Part shown: in pieces, positions 16,449 to 26,214 of the stretch | How the letters are laid out: each line of letters starts with the position of its first letter | How positions within the stretch are numbered: position 1 is the stretch's first letter | Position numbers and translations under genes: made by a program | Source: Vibrio hippocampi | Lineage (GTDB): Bacteria > Pseudomonadota > Gammaproteobacteria > Enterobacterales > Vibrionaceae | DNA: 64,000 bases | Assembly (NCBI RefSeq): GCF_921292975.1 | Contig: NZ_CAKLCM010000002.1 | Coordinates: forward strand, 372,001-436,000 | Direction: 5' to 3' | Notes under the pieces: generated by a model | Database searches by the model: none | The model's input: the letters and a program-made list of their open reading frames with translations, nothing else | Told to the model about the DNA's origin: nothing

Positions 16449-18716
16449 ATGAGCTACGATTTAGATGAAGAGATCCTACAGGACTTTCTTGTAGAAGCAG
16501 GAGAGATTCTCGAATTACTGTCCGAACAGCTGGTTGAACTGGAAAACAGTCCTGGCGATAAAGACCTTCTAAATGCCATCTTCCGAGGCTTCCATACTGT
16601 CAAAGGTGGAGCTGGGTTCCTTTCGCTTACCGAGCTTGTGGATACCTGTCACGGTGCTGAGAACGTATTCGATATATTACGAAACGGTCAACGTACTCTT
16701 GACTCCAGCTTAATGGATACCATGCTTCGTGCATTGGACACCATCAATGTTCAGTTCCAAGCGGTACAAAATACGCAGCCTATTGAGCCAGCGGCTCAAG
16801 ACCTTTTGGATGAACTGCACCGTCTAAGTCAGCCGGAAACGGCGGAAGAGAAAGCTCAAGCGTCAGCACCTGTTCAACCCGCTGTTGAAGCGGAACCCAT
16901 CGTTGCAGTCGATACCATTGTTTCAGTAGAGCCTAAAGCGGAGTCTACGCAAGTCAGCCAAGGCAATTCGATTGACGATATTACTCAAGATGAGTTTGAA
17001 CGCTTGCTTGATGAATTGCATGGCAAAGGCTCCAGCCCTAGTTCAAGTAAACCACAGCCAACCGCCGCGGTTGAACCTGCAAAACCAGCCGTCGTCGAGC
17101 CGTCAGACCTAAGCTCAAGTGATATCACCGATGATGAGTTTGAAAAGTTACTCGATCAATTACATGGTGTTGGTAAAGGTCCATCCGATGGCGACTTTAC
17201 GTCTGCTGCAAATGAATCGGTCGTGGAAGAAAAACCGGCACAGCCAGCCGCTAGCGCACCAGAGATCAAGCCAACCGGCGATCTGATGACTGATGAGGAG
17301 TTCGAAAAGCTTCTTGATGAACTTCATGGTGTGGGCAATGGTCCAAGTCCTGAAGAACTGGAAGCCGCCACGCAGCCAAAAGCTAGCCTAGCAGAAACGA
17401 CGCCAGCCAAAGCAGTGACAGCTCAACCTGTAGTCGCAGCGCCTCAGGCGGCACCCGCGCCAGTTTCAGCGACTCAAGAACAAGCCGTGCCTGCGGTCAA
17501 AGCAGAAGCAAAAGCCCCTGCGATTAAAAAACCACAACCCGATACCACCGTGCGTGTGGATACTTCCACCCTAGATACCATTATGAATATGGTCGGTGAG
17601 TTGGTATTGGTTCGTAACCGTTTGGTGAGCCTTGGGTTAAATAGCAACGATGAAGAGATGTCGAAAGCGGTATCAAACCTCGATGTGGTCACCGCTGACC
17701 TACAAGGTGCGGTGATGAAAACCCGCATGCAACCGATTAAAAAGGTCTTTGGTCGATTCCCGCGTGTTATTCGCGATTTGGCACGAAACCTCAAGAAAGA
17801 CATTGTGTTAGAGATGCAAGGTGAAGAGACGGATCTGGATAAGAACCTCGTTGAAGCACTTGCCGATCCATTGATTCACTTGGTCCGTAACTCGGTTGAC
17901 CATGGTATTGAAATGCCGGACGTTCGTGAGCAAGCCGGTAAATCCAGAACGGGTAAAGTGATTCTCTCTGCATCGCAAGAAGGGGATCATATCGAACTGG
18001 CTATCATCGACGATGGCGGCGGTATGGACCCAGAAAAACTGCGTGCGATTGCCGTTAAACGCGGCATGATGGACGAAGACGCGGCCTCTCGTTTAACCGA
18101 TAAAGAGTGTTTCAACCTTATCTTTATGCCGGGCTTCTCAAGTAAAGAGCAGATCTCTGACATTTCGGGGCGTGGCGTGGGTATGGACGTGGTCAACACT
18201 GCGATTAACGCGCTGAATGGTTCTATTGATATCGACTCAGAGCTGGGTAAAGGCACCAAGATCATCATCAAGGTACCACTGACTCTCGCCATTCTACCGA
18301 CCCTAATGGTGGGCGTAGGTGGCAATCCATTTGCGCTACCATTGGCAAGTGTTAACGAAATATTCCATCTTGATCTATCACGCACCAACGTGGTCGATGG
18401 TCAGCTGACGATTATCGTTCGCGATAAATCATTACCTCTGTTCTATTTACAGAACTGGCTTGCTCCGCAACTTGGGCAAGTTGAAGTACGCCAAGGTCAC
18501 GGTCATGTGGTCATTGTACAAATTGGTAGTCAGCGCGTCGGTTTTGTTGTTGATACCCTGATTGGTCAAGAAGAAGTTGTGATTAAACCACTGGATAACC
18601 TATTGCAAGGTACACCGGGTATGGCAGGCGCGACGATCACCAGTGATGGTCATATCGCCCTAATCCTTGATGTGCCCGATCTGCTGAAGCAGTATGCAGC
18701 AGCATCGCGAGTGTAA
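16449..18716 (+). CDS. cheA: Chemotaxis sensor histidine kinase CheA
   Basis: CheA phosphorylates CheY and CheB in response to receptors. Domains of the 755-residue protein: P1 HPt with the phospho-accepting His49 (FHTVKGG); a long Pro/Ala/Glu-rich linker (about 130-365); P3 dimerisation; P4 kinase with the N box (NSVDHG, 481-486) and glycine boxes DDGGGMD and GRGVGMD; and a P5 CheW-like domain from about 610. I see no recognisable P2 domain. Instead the linker has three copies of a (T)[17 protein letters not shown] motif at about 179-192, 227-240 and 281-294. Known Vibrio CheA also binds ParP through its linker region, called LID. Confidence 0.97.
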   Translation: MSYDLDEEILQDFLVEAGEILELLSEQLVELENSPGDKDLLNAIFRGFHTVKGGAGFLSLTELVDTCHGAENVFDILRNGQRTLDSSLMDTMLRALDTINVQFQAVQNTQPIEPAAQDLLDELHRLSQPETAEEKAQASAPVQPAVEAEPIVAVDTIVSVEPKAESTQVSQGNSIDDITQDEFERLLDELHGKGSSPSSSKPQPTAAVEPAKPAVVEPSDLSSSDITDDEFEKLLDQLHGVGKGPSDGDFTSAANESVVEEKPAQPAASAPEIKPTGDLMTDEEFEKLLDELHGVGNGPSPEELEAATQPKASLAETTPAKAVTAQPVVAAPQAAPAPVSATQEQAVPAVKAEAKAPAIKKPQPDTTVRVDTSTLDTIMNMVGELVLVRNRLVSLGLNSNDEEMSKAVSNLDVVTADLQGAVMKTRMQPIKKVFGRFPRVIRDLARNLKKDIVLEMQGEETDLDKNLVEALADPLIHLVRNSVDHGIEMPDVREQAGKSRTGKVILSASQEGDHIELAIIDDGGGMDPEKLRAIAVKRGMMDEDAASRLTDKECFNLIFMPGFSSKEQISDISGRGVGMDVVNTAINALNGSIDIDSELGKGTKIIIKVPLTLAILPTLMVGVGGNPFALPLASVNEIFHLDLSRTNVVDGQLTIIVRDKSLPLFYLQNWLAPQLGQVEVRQGHGHVVIVQIGSQRVGFVVDTLIGQEEVVIKPLDNLLQGTPGMAGATITSDGHIALILDVPDLLKQYAAASRV
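16974..17348 (+). repeat. Three-fold [12 protein letters not shown] motif in the CheA linker
   Basis: Residues 176-194, 224-246 and 277-300 of CheA carry near-identical motifs: [32 protein letters not shown] and [16 protein letters not shown], the last two followed by GPS-type text. They are separated by about 30-35 residues of Pro/Ala-rich spacer. A shorter relative, [11 protein letters not shown], ends the P1 region near residue 117. Confidence 0.9.
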
Positions 18717-18727
18717 TAGGGGACTCT

Positions 18728-19828
18728 ATGTCGATAAAAGTTTTGGTGGTAGACGACTCAAGTTTCTTTCGTCGTCGTGTCAGTGACATTATCAATGCTG
18801 CGCCACGTTTGGAAGTGATCGACGTGGCGGTCAATGGCAAAGAAGCGGTAGAGAAAGCGCTATCGCTCAAGCCTGATGTCATCACGATGGATATTGAAAT
18901 GCCCGTTATGGATGGCATTACTGCCGTTCGTGAAATTATGGGCAAGCGTCCAACGCCTATTCTAATGTTTTCCTCGCTCACCCATGAGGGTGCTAAAGCG
19001 ACACTCGATGCGTTGGAAGCGGGTGCATTAGACTTTCTTCCTAAGAAGTTTGAAGATATCGCCCGTAATAAAGACGAAGCGGTCTCTTTGTTGCAACAGC
19101 GAGTTCAGCAAATCGCAAGTCGTCGCGCTTTTATGCGTCGTCCGCTGACGCCTCCGCGTCCAGTAGCAAAGGTCGCAGACAGTTCGATAACACTCGGTGT
19201 GAAACCAAGAATCGCGACAGATACCCCCGCTCGCTTTAGAGCGAGTGGCAAAAGCTATCAGTTAACGGCGATTGGTACGTCAACCGGTGGACCGGTTGCG
19301 CTGCAGCAGATCCTGACCAAGTTACCGGCAAACTATCCTCATCCTATCGTGTTGATTCAACATATGCCCGCAACCTTTACTGCCGCGTTTGCTGCACGTT
19401 TAAACACACTATGCCAAATTGGTGTTAAAGAGGCGGCAGATGGTGATGTGTTAAAACCGGGTGTTGCCTATTTGGCGCCGGGTGGTATGCAGATGATGAT
19501 CGAAGGGCGACCGGGTTCGGCCAAAATTCGTATCATTGATGGCGGTGAGCGCATGAATTATAAGCCCTGTGTTGATGTGACTTTTGGCTCAGCGGCAAAA
19601 GTGTATCAAGATAAAGTATTGTCGATGGTGTTGACCGGGATGGGTGCCGATGGTCGCGAAGGCGCGCGTATGCTGAAAAATGCTGGCGCCACCATTTGGG
19701 CGCAAGATGAAGAAAGTTGTGTGGTGTACGGTATGCCGCAAGCTGTCACTAAAGCGGGACTATCAACCGAAAGCCTGCCTTTGGATCGCATCGCTGAGCG
19801 TATCTTGGTTGAGTTGAAGAGGCAGTAA
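18728..19828 (+). CDS. cheB: Chemoreceptor glutamate methylesterase CheB
   Basis: CheB removes receptor methyl groups (and deamidates glutamines) during adaptation. The 366-residue protein has an N-terminal receiver with phospho-acceptor Asp55 ([11 protein letters not shown]) and a C-terminal esterase with the catalytic Ser in GTSTGGP, the His in IQHMPATFT and the Asp in GMGADGREG. Length and order are normal. It follows cheA after 11 bp and precedes parC by 2 bp. Confidence 0.97.
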   Translation: MSIKVLVVDDSSFFRRRVSDIINAAPRLEVIDVAVNGKEAVEKALSLKPDVITMDIEMPVMDGITAVREIMGKRPTPILMFSSLTHEGAKATLDALEAGALDFLPKKFEDIARNKDEAVSLLQQRVQQIASRRAFMRRPLTPPRPVAKVADSSITLGVKPRIATDTPARFRASGKSYQLTAIGTSTGGPVALQQILTKLPANYPHPIVLIQHMPATFTAAFAARLNTLCQIGVKEAADGDVLKPGVAYLAPGGMQMMIEGRPGSAKIRIIDGGERMNYKPCVDVTFGSAAKVYQDKVLSMVLTGMGADGREGARMLKNAGATIWAQDEESCVVYGMPQAVTKAGLSTESLPLDRIAERILVELKRQ

Positions 19829-19830
19829 CC

Positions 19831-20610
19831 ATGATTGTTTGGAGTGTTGCAAACCAAAAGGGTGGTGTCGGTAAGACCACAACCACCGTAACACTGGCGG
19901 GCTTGTTAAGTCAGAAAGGGCATCGCGTTTTGCTGATCGATACCGATCCTCATGCTTCGTTGACCACCTATTTAGGGATGGACTCGGATCAGCTAGAGAA
20001 AAGCCTATTCGATCTATTTCAACTGACGGAATTTACCGATAGTCGAGTGAAATCACTGATTCATTCCACTCACTTGGACAATATCGACATCCTCCCCGCC
20101 CATATGTCGCTGGCAACCCTTGACCGCGTCATGGGCAACCGCAGCGGTATGGGGTTGATCCTCAAACGAGCGTTACTGACCCTGAGAGAGGATTACGACT
20201 ACGTGTTAATTGATTGTCCACCGATACTCGGTGTGATGATGGTCAACGCATTGGCGGCCAGTGATCGTATCTTGATACCGGTACAAACCGAATTCTTAGC
20301 CATGAAAGGGCTAGAGCGTATGGTTCGCACCCTTTCTATTATGCAGAAGTCTCGTCAGCGTCCCTTTAAAGTGACGATTGTTCCAACGATGTACGACAAA
20401 CGTACACGGGCATCACTACAGACTTTGACGCAATTGAAACAAGATTATCCAACGCAAGTGTGGAGCTCGGCGGTTCCTATCGACACCAAGTTTCGTGATG
20501 CCAGTCTTAAACATATGCCAGCCTCTCACTTTGCCGCAGGCAGTCGAGGGGTCTTTGCGTATAAGCAACTGTTGATTTATTTAGAGAGGCTAACACTTGA
20601 TGAAGGGTGA
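19831..20610 (+). CDS. parC: ParA-like ATPase ParC, polar localiser of chemotaxis arrays
   Basis: This 259-residue ParA/MinD-family ATPase has the deviant Walker A KGGVGKTTT at about residues 10-18, DTDPHASLT and the Walker B-like DYVLIDCPP. ParC is the Vibrio protein inside the che operon that recruits CheA/CheW arrays to the flagellated pole. It is not the chromosome partition ParA, because no parB follows and the context is chemotaxis. It overlaps parP by 11 bases. Confidence 0.92.
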   Translation: MIVWSVANQKGGVGKTTTTVTLAGLLSQKGHRVLLIDTDPHASLTTYLGMDSDQLEKSLFDLFQLTEFTDSRVKSLIHSTHLDNIDILPAHMSLATLDRVMGNRSGMGLILKRALLTLREDYDYVLIDCPPILGVMMVNALAASDRILIPVQTEFLAMKGLERMVRTLSIMQKSRQRPFKVTIVPTMYDKRTRASLQTLTQLKQDYPTQVWSSAVPIDTKFRDASLKHMPASHFAAGSRGVFAYKQLLIYLERLTLDEG

Positions 20611-21901
20611 TACTTCTCCTCTTTCTAGTGAACAAGCGCTTGATGACTATTTTTCAGCTCTGCTATCACTTGAGGAGCCTCAAGAGCAGCAGGACGATAA
20701 TGAGGATTTAAGCCTTGAGTTATCTGAACTGGAAAGTGAATCTTGCACGATTGAAACCCGTGAACTTGACTCCTCAGCGGGAGAGTCAGCGCCACTGGAC
20801 GAAAACCATTGTGATGACCCAGACGATGAATCGCTAGCGTCTTGTGACGCTGTTTTGTCTTATGAAGCTGTTTCGTCTTATAAAGCATTGCCTCAAGAAG
20901 CGTCATCTCAAGAGTCATTACCTGATGAAGAGTGGTCAACTGAGGCTGATCAGTTAAATGATATTCAGGAGACAGCGGAGCCACAAAAGGAGAGTTCGTT
21001 TGAATCCGGTGCTGAGTTAGCCAATGATATCGAGTCAGATCCCTATTTAGCGCAACGACAATTGATGAATACTCAACCGCTTGCTCAGACAGAGTTGGCG
21101 GAAATCGATCAGTTACCGGATCTCGACAATCTAGAGAAATTGTTTAGTGGTCTGCAAGCTCAGATAGACAGTGAAGTCGATATCGCAGAGGTCCAAATTG
21201 ACACCGCAGTGGCAACCATTGTGGAACCTGATGTCGACGAAGCGGAGCAAGAAATACAAGCTTGGGACATCGAATTTGAGAACCAAGTCGAGCAGCAATC
21301 AACCGTTTTTGAAGCTAGCTCAACCGTCGCGTTAAATCCGGAACCTGACACTAAAGACCCATTAGAATCCGCCGATATAGAGCCAGAAGCCGTTTCTGTT
21401 TCTGAGTTAAGTGAAGGCAACGGTGGTGCTAAAGTGTGGCAAAACGGTGAGCGTGACCAAGCGTTTCAAGTGCTTTACTTTGACGTCAATGGTGTCACTT
21501 TTGCTGTACCGTTGGATGAGTTAGGCGGTATTCATCAGTTAACGTCGCTCAGCCATCTTATCGGGCGTCCCGCTTGGTACTTAGGGTTACAAACCAGTCG
21601 AGACGATAAACTTGATGTGGTGGATACCGCGATGTGGGCGATGTCAGATGTCTTAACAGGCGAAGAGTATAAAGACGCTTACGAATATGTGGTGATGCTA
21701 GGTGAGAGCCAATGGGGTCTTGCTTGTACCGCACTAAAAGGAACAGAAATGCTCACCTCGGACAAGATCCGTTGGCGAGAAACCGCAGGTAAGCGTCCGT
21801 GGCTTGCCGGCATGGTAAAAGAACAAATGTGTGCCTTGGTTCATGTGTCAGAACTTATCGGTATGCTTAACGCTGGCTTAGATGTTAAGTCGGTACAATA
21901 A
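20600..21901 (+). CDS. parP: ParP, CheW-like adaptor linking CheA to ParC
   Basis: The 433-residue product has a very acidic, low-complexity N-terminal two thirds and a CheW-like domain from about residue 290 (FQVLYFDVNGVTFAVPLDELGGI to the end). This matches Vibrio ParP, which stabilises CheA in arrays and ties them to ParC at the pole. The N-terminal region contains an 18-base duplicated unit (AVLSYE/AVSSYK). The ATG at 20600 is preceded by an in-frame TTG. It overlaps parC. Confidence 0.9.
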   Translation: MKGDTSPLSSEQALDDYFSALLSLEEPQEQQDDNEDLSLELSELESESCTIETRELDSSAGESAPLDENHCDDPDDESLASCDAVLSYEAVSSYKALPQEASSQESLPDEEWSTEADQLNDIQETAEPQKESSFESGAELANDIESDPYLAQRQLMNTQPLAQTELAEIDQLPDLDNLEKLFSGLQAQIDSEVDIAEVQIDTAVATIVEPDVDEAEQEIQAWDIEFENQVEQQSTVFEASSTVALNPEPDTKDPLESADIEPEAVSVSELSEGNGGAKVWQNGERDQAFQVLYFDVNGVTFAVPLDELGGIHQLTSLSHLIGRPAWYLGLQTSRDDKLDVVDTAMWAMSDVLTGEEYKDAYEYVVMLGESQWGLACTALKGTEMLTSDKIRWRETAGKRPWLAGMVKEQMCALVHVSELIGMLNAGLDVKSVQ

Positions 21902-21961
21902 CAAAATTAATATACAGGCAGTTGCAATCGTAACCGCGCTACTGAAATTGAGAGGAAAACT

Positions 21962-22456
21962 ATGTCTCAAACGATGGATGTCGAATTAAGAAAAGATCAG
22001 AGCAATGACGAAGTTCTGCAATGGGTGACTTTCCAGTTAGAGGAAGAGACCTATGGCATCAACGTTATGCAGGTTCGCGAAGTGCTGCGCTATACTGAAA
22101 TTGCGCCAGTACCGGGTGCGCCAGATTATGTGCTAGGTATTATTAACCTTCGTGGCAACGTTGTGACCGTGATTGATACTCGCGCTCGCTTCGGTTTGAT
22201 GGGCGGTGAAATCACCGATAATACCCGTATCATCGTTATTGAATCTGAGCGCCAAGTGATTGGTATTCTGGTCGATAGTGTTGCTGAAGTGGTGTATCTA
22301 CGCTCTTCTGAGATTGATACCACGCCAAGCGTAGGCACAGACGAAAGCTCGAAGTTTATCCAAGGCGTGAGCAATCGTGAAGGCAAACTATTGATTCTTG
22401 TAGACTTGAACAAACTGCTCTCTGAAGATGAGTGGGATGAGATGGCTTATCTATAA
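21962..22456 (+). CDS. cheW: Chemotaxis coupling protein CheW
   Basis: CheW is the single-domain scaffold joining chemoreceptors and CheA. The 164-residue product shows the family text WVTFQLEEETYGINVMQVREVL, GVINLRGNV-like GIINLRGNVVTVID and DSVAEVV. A strong ribosome site (GAGAGGAA) precedes the ATG. Its last base is the first of the next gene's start (TAATG), so translation is coupled. Confidence 0.96.
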   Translation: MSQTMDVELRKDQSNDEVLQWVTFQLEEETYGINVMQVREVLRYTEIAPVPGAPDYVLGIINLRGNVVTVIDTRARFGLMGGEITDNTRIIVIESERQVIGILVDSVAEVVYLRSSEIDTTPSVGTDESSKFIQGVSNREGKLLILVDLNKLLSEDEWDEMAYL

Positions 22457-22959
22457 TGACTGATGTTGCTATTTGGCAATCGCCACTGGTTATTGGACTG
22501 GTGGTGTTTGCTGTTATCTTGTTTGTGTGGTTAATCAAAGTGCATCGCGCTTTGAATCTCCACAAAAATACGGTGCGTCAACAAAAACGACAGCAAGAGA
22601 AAGAACTCGAAAACTGCAATAAGCAGCTACTTGAAGTTCGCTCGGTATTGGTGGGCTTGGGTCAAAAAGTGACTGAGCAAGAGGATATTATCCGCCACCT
22701 CAATGAGCGTATTCGCGAGTTGGAAAATGTCGATAATGACGGACGCTTGTATACCCGTGCAAATAAGATGGTGAAACTGGGCGCAGACCTAGAGGAATTG
22801 ATTGAAGAATGCGAACTGCCAAAAGCAGAAGCGGAACTCATGATGTCTCTGCAAGCCAAGATCGCCGGCAAAGAGAAAGTTCCCCCGCTGTATAAATCAC
22901 AGCAAGCGCCAAGTAGGCCTGTTCGGGGCGGCTATCCGCCAAATAAACGCAGCCGCTGA
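22456..22959 (+). CDS. DUF2802 membrane-anchored coiled-coil protein, unknown function
   Basis: The 167-residue product has one N-terminal transmembrane helix (about residues 8-26), a long coiled coil (about 35-95), and a DUF2802-type helical segment (RANKMVKLGADLEELIEECELPKAEAELMMSL) with a basic C-terminal tail. No enzyme motif is visible. It is coupled to cheW and is the last gene before a strong terminator, so it is probably co-expressed with the chemotaxis genes. A role at the polar array or motor is inference. Confidence 0.85.
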   Translation: MTDVAIWQSPLVIGLVVFAVILFVWLIKVHRALNLHKNTVRQQKRQQEKELENCNKQLLEVRSVLVGLGQKVTEQEDIIRHLNERIRELENVDNDGRLYTRANKMVKLGADLEELIEECELPKAEAELMMSLQAKIAGKEKVPPLYKSQQAPSRPVRGGYPPNKRSR

Positions 22960-22961
22960 TT

Positions 22962-22999
22962 AAAAATGGCGCCAAACGTTCAACGTTGGCGCCATTTTT
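22962..22999 (+). terminator. Rho-independent terminator of the che operon
   Basis: A long stem formed by AATGGCGCCAA and TTGGCGCCATT with an ACGTT/AACGT extension is followed by a T-run, 4 bases after the DUF2802 stop. Confidence 0.92.
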
Positions 23000-23348
23000 T
23001 ACCCACCAAAACGCCTTTCATTGCTTTATCTATAAACCAAGCAAACCTCTATCTACAAACCAAGCAAATCTCTCAGAACCTCGCATCTTGAGGTCGTTTT
23101 GGGGGGATTCCATCATGTTATCGTCGAGTTATCGTTTAGTTACTAAGCCATAAGAAGTGCGGCGGGATTGATGGTGGAAAAAATGAAAAAATATGAATAA
23201 AACTACTACTTTAGTGTTATTTGCCTAAAGTTGAGAACAGGACGTTAAAGCTTGTTACCAAGTTTCGTGACAATTGCGCAAACATTCTTGTTTCGCCGAC
23301 AATTAGCTATGTTAAACTGTGCCTCCAATCGAGACAGTATGTAAGTGA
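23000..23348. other. Intergenic region between che and ccm operons
   Basis: This stretch of about 350 bases holds two tandem copies of a 23-bp sequence (23027-23049 and 23050-23072) and is otherwise AT-rich. A TGTTAAACT element at 23310-23318 could be an extended -10 promoter for ccmA, but its -35 is poor. I see no gene in it. Confidence 0.5.
23027..23072 (+). repeat. 23-bp tandem duplication
   Basis: The unit beginning TATCTATAAACCAAGCAAAC is followed at once by a second copy with 21 of 23 bases identical. No known site is recognised. Confidence 0.75.
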
Positions 23349-23966
23349 ATGTTAGAAGTAAATCAGTTAACTGCGATACGTGATGACCGTGTGCTATTCA
23401 GCGAACTTTCGTTTTCGTTGCATGCTGGCGATCTGGTGCAAATTGAGGGTCGAAACGGTACGGGTAAAACCACTCTAATGCGTATCATTGCTGGTCTTGG
23501 TGATAAAGAATCCGGAGAAGTAAGTTGGTGCGGTGAACCCGTCAGCGCCAATCGTGACAATTTCCATCAGTCATTACTTTTCATCGGTCACCTTACTGGC
23601 GTTAAGCGTGAACTGACCGCGTATGAAAATCTGCGCTTCTCTCAATCCATTAATAAAAAACAGACGGATAAAGAAGCCATCTACGATGCGCTTACCAAAG
23701 TAGGCTTAGCGGGCAAAGAAGATATTCCGGTTGCGCAACTGTCTGCTGGTCAGCAACGTCGAGTTGCGTTGGCGCGCCTTTGGTTGAGTGAACAGACCTT
23801 ATGGATTTTGGATGAACCGCTAACTGCTATTGATAAACAGGGCGTGAAAGTGTTGGAGCAGCTGTTTCTATCTCACACCGCTAAAGGTGGCATTATATTG
23901 CTGACGACACACCAAGATATGCTGTCTGAGCATCCTAAACTGAAAAAGATTAAGTTGGGGGACTAA
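23349..23966 (+). CDS. ccmA: Haem exporter ATP-binding protein CcmA
   Basis: CcmA is the ABC ATPase that powers release of haem-loaded CcmE during cytochrome c maturation. The 205-residue product has Walker A GRNGTGKTT, the signature LSAGQQRRVALARL, Walker B (LWILDEPL) and the switch His in LLTTHQD. The length is typical. It opens a nine-gene operon and is 2 bp before ccmB. Confidence 0.96.
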   Translation: MLEVNQLTAIRDDRVLFSELSFSLHAGDLVQIEGRNGTGKTTLMRIIAGLGDKESGEVSWCGEPVSANRDNFHQSLLFIGHLTGVKRELTAYENLRFSQSINKKQTDKEAIYDALTKVGLAGKEDIPVAQLSAGQQRRVALARLWLSEQTLWILDEPLTAIDKQGVKVLEQLFLSHTAKGGIILLTTHQDMLSEHPKLKKIKLGD

Positions 23967-23968
23967 GC

Positions 23969-24637
23969 ATGTTGTCAATCATGATGCAGATCATCCAGCG
24001 AGAATTGCTTATCGCCTACCGCAGACAGGCGGATGTTTTTAACCCGTTATGGTTTTTCATCATTGTCATTACACTTTTTCCTCTAAGCATCGGTCCTGAG
24101 CCAAATCTGTTGGCGCGCATTTCTGCGGGCATCGTTTGGGTGGCGGCTTTGCTTTCAGCGCTATTATCACTAGAGCGCCTGTTTAGAGATGACTATCAAG
24201 ATGGCGCGCTTGAGCAGATGATGCTGATGCCGATTCCGTTGCAACTGGTTGTGATCGCCAAAGTGATTGCTCACTGGTTATTGACTGGCTTGCCTCTGAT
24301 TATTATTAGCCCATTATTGGCGATTTTGCTGTCACTCGATTTTGCTACTTGGAGTGCCGTTGTCCTGACGCTGTTGGTCGGCACCCCAACCCTGAGTTTT
24401 CTTGGTGCGATCGGTGTCGCATTGACGGTCGGACTTTCCAAAGGCGGTGTATTGTTAAGCCTATTAGTGCTGCCCTTGTATATTCCGATACTCATCTTTG
24501 CCACGTCGGCAATTGATGCGGCGAGTTTAGGTGTTGCGTATAACGGTCAACTGGCTATTTTGGGCGCAATGTTGGCGGGTGCGGCAACACTGACACCTTT
24601 TGCGATAGCGGCTTCGCTAAGAGTTAGTGTTAACTAA
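23969..24637 (+). CDS. ccmB: Haem exporter permease CcmB
   Basis: This 222-residue, six-helix membrane protein is the permease partner of CcmA. The text FNPLWFFIIVITLFPLSIGPEP and the length are typical of the family. It lies between ccmA and ccmC; the 118-bp gap to ccmC is the widest in the operon and may hold an internal regulatory signal that I could not identify. Confidence 0.95.
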   Translation: MLSIMMQIIQRELLIAYRRQADVFNPLWFFIIVITLFPLSIGPEPNLLARISAGIVWVAALLSALLSLERLFRDDYQDGALEQMMLMPIPLQLVVIAKVIAHWLLTGLPLIIISPLLAILLSLDFATWSAVVLTLLVGTPTLSFLGAIGVALTVGLSKGGVLLSLLVLPLYIPILIFATSAIDAASLGVAYNGQLAILGAMLAGAATLTPFAIAASLRVSVN

Positions 24638-24755
24638 CAGTAATTTGGTATTAACTAACAATGAGTTAGGTCTACACTATAACAGGGAATGTTTTTGATT
24701 ATTTGAGGGAAGCGCCCTCAAAGTAACCGAATGTTGTAATAGAGTGAGAATCACT

Positions 24756-25520
24756 ATGTGGAAATGGCTCCACCCTTACGCAAAACCTGAAACCAGTTAC
24801 CAACTATGTGGAAAGCTTTTACCTTGGTTTGCGGTCTTATCATTTATCACCCTTGTCACGGGCACGATTTGGGGACTGGCGTACGCCCCGGCTGACTATC
24901 AGCAAGGGGATAGCTTTAGAATTATCTATATCCATGTGCCGTCTGCGATTTGGTCGATGGGCGCTTATATGTCGATGGCGATTGCAGCGCTGATTGGTCT
25001 GGTTTGGCAGATCCGCTTATCCAGTATGGCTGCGCTGGCGATGGCGCCGATTGGTGCGGTGTTTACCTTTATTGCATTGATTACCGGTGCGGTGTGGGGC
25101 AAACCGATGTGGGGCGCTTGGTGGGTGTGGGACGCGCGTCTGACCTCTGAGCTGATTTTGCTGTTTTTGTACTTAGGGGTGATTGCCTTATATCACGCTT
25201 TTGATGATCAAAAAACCGCAGCGAAAGCCGCCGGTATCCTTGCCATTGTCGGTGTGATTAATTTACCGATCATTCACTTCTCAGTCGAGTGGTGGAACAC
25301 ATTGCACCAAGGGGCAACGATCACTAAATTTGCTAAGCCGTCGATTTCCAATGATATGTTGTGGCCGTTGTTGCTCAATATTATCGGCTTTGCGCTATTT
25401 TTCGGCGCGGTAACGATGCTGCGTCTGCGCAATGAAATTATCAGCAAAGAGAGCCATCGCCCTTGGGTGATTGAAATGGCAACAGGACAAACCCTATCCA
25501 AGCAAGGCAATGAGAGGTAG
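24756..25520 (+). CDS. ccmC: Haem-handling membrane protein CcmC
   Basis: CcmC binds haem at its periplasmic tryptophan-rich loop and loads it onto CcmE. The 254-residue, six-helix product has the WWD signature WGAWWVWDARLTSE and flanking conserved His (YIHVPSA and IHFSVEWWN). The ATG at 24756 gives the family N terminus MWKWLHPYAKPE; a GTG at 24744 is in frame but inside the ribosome-site region. ccmD follows after 5 bp. Confidence 0.95.
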   Translation: MWKWLHPYAKPETSYQLCGKLLPWFAVLSFITLVTGTIWGLAYAPADYQQGDSFRIIYIHVPSAIWSMGAYMSMAIAALIGLVWQIRLSSMAALAMAPIGAVFTFIALITGAVWGKPMWGAWWVWDARLTSELILLFLYLGVIALYHAFDDQKTAAKAAGILAIVGVINLPIIHFSVEWWNTLHQGATITKFAKPSISNDMLWPLLLNIIGFALFFGAVTMLRLRNEIISKESHRPWVIEMATGQTLSKQGNER

Positions 25521-25525
25521 TAAAC

Positions 25526-25732
25526 ATGCACTTTGATTCTTTCTCAGATTTTGTTGCCATGGGCGGCTATGCCACTTATGTTTGGAGCGCGTTTGGCATC
25601 ACATTGTTGGCGATGATATTGCTACTTATTAGTAGCCTACGTCGTAAAAGTAAACTGCTACAAGAGATCCGTAATCGAATCGACCGACAAGCTCGTATCG
25701 ACGCGGCGAAAAAAATGGAGAACACGCTATGA
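25526..25732 (+). CDS. ccmD: Haem exporter protein CcmD
   Basis: This 68-residue single-pass membrane protein has the typical [16 protein letters not shown] terminus, one transmembrane helix and a basic cytoplasmic tail. CcmD is needed for release of holo-CcmE from the CcmABC complex. It overlaps ccmE by four bases (ATGA). Confidence 0.94.
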   Translation: MHFDSFSDFVAMGGYATYVWSAFGITLLAMILLLISSLRRKSKLLQEIRNRIDRQARIDAAKKMENTL

Positions 25733-26214
25733 ACCCAAGACGTAAAAAAAGGTTAGGGGTGATTCTGGCTATTTTTATTGGTGTGAGTGCGACGGTTGGG
25801 TTGGTGTTGTATGCCCTCAATCAGAATATGGACCTTTTCTATACCCCAACCGAGTTGGTCAATGGCAAACCGGGTAGCGGCAAACCTGAGATCGGCCAGC
25901 GTCTGCGCATCGGCGGTATGGTGGTCGCGGGCTCGGTGAAACGTGACTCTGAATCACTGCGCGTGAGCTTTGATCTTGCCGATGTGGGACCGAAAGTTAC
26001 CATCGTTTATGACGGTATCCTGCCGGACTTGTTCCGCGAGGGGCAGGGCATTGTGGCACAAGGCAAGCTGATCGCCGCCGATCAGATTGAAGCGTTTGAG
26101 GTTCTGGCGAAGCATGACGAAGAATACATGCCACCGGAAGTCGCGGAAGCGATGAAGAAGACGCACGAGCCGTTGCAATATTCTACAGAACAGAAACAAG
26201 GAAGCGGTCAATGA
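25729..26214 (+). CDS. ccmE: Haem chaperone CcmE
   Basis: CcmE carries haem covalently in the periplasm to the ligation complex. The 161-residue product has an N-terminal basic stretch (NPRRKKR) with a membrane anchor, a beta-barrel domain ([12 protein letters not shown]) and the haem-attachment motif HDEEYMPPE, with the covalent His near residue 127 and a Tyr four residues on. It overlaps ccmD and ccmF by four bases each. Confidence 0.96.
   Translation: MNPRRKKRLGVILAIFIGVSATVGLVLYALNQNMDLFYTPTELVNGKPGSGKPEIGQRLRIGGMVVAGSVKRDSESLRVSFDLADVGPKVTIVYDGILPDLFREGQGIVAQGKLIAADQIEAFEVLAKHDEEYMPPEVAEAMKKTHEPLQYSTEQKQGSGQ

Noticed and set aside
19831..20610. Chromosome or plasmid partition ParA
   Set aside because: No parB or parS nearby; location between cheB and a CheW-like gene identifies the chemotaxis ParC instead.
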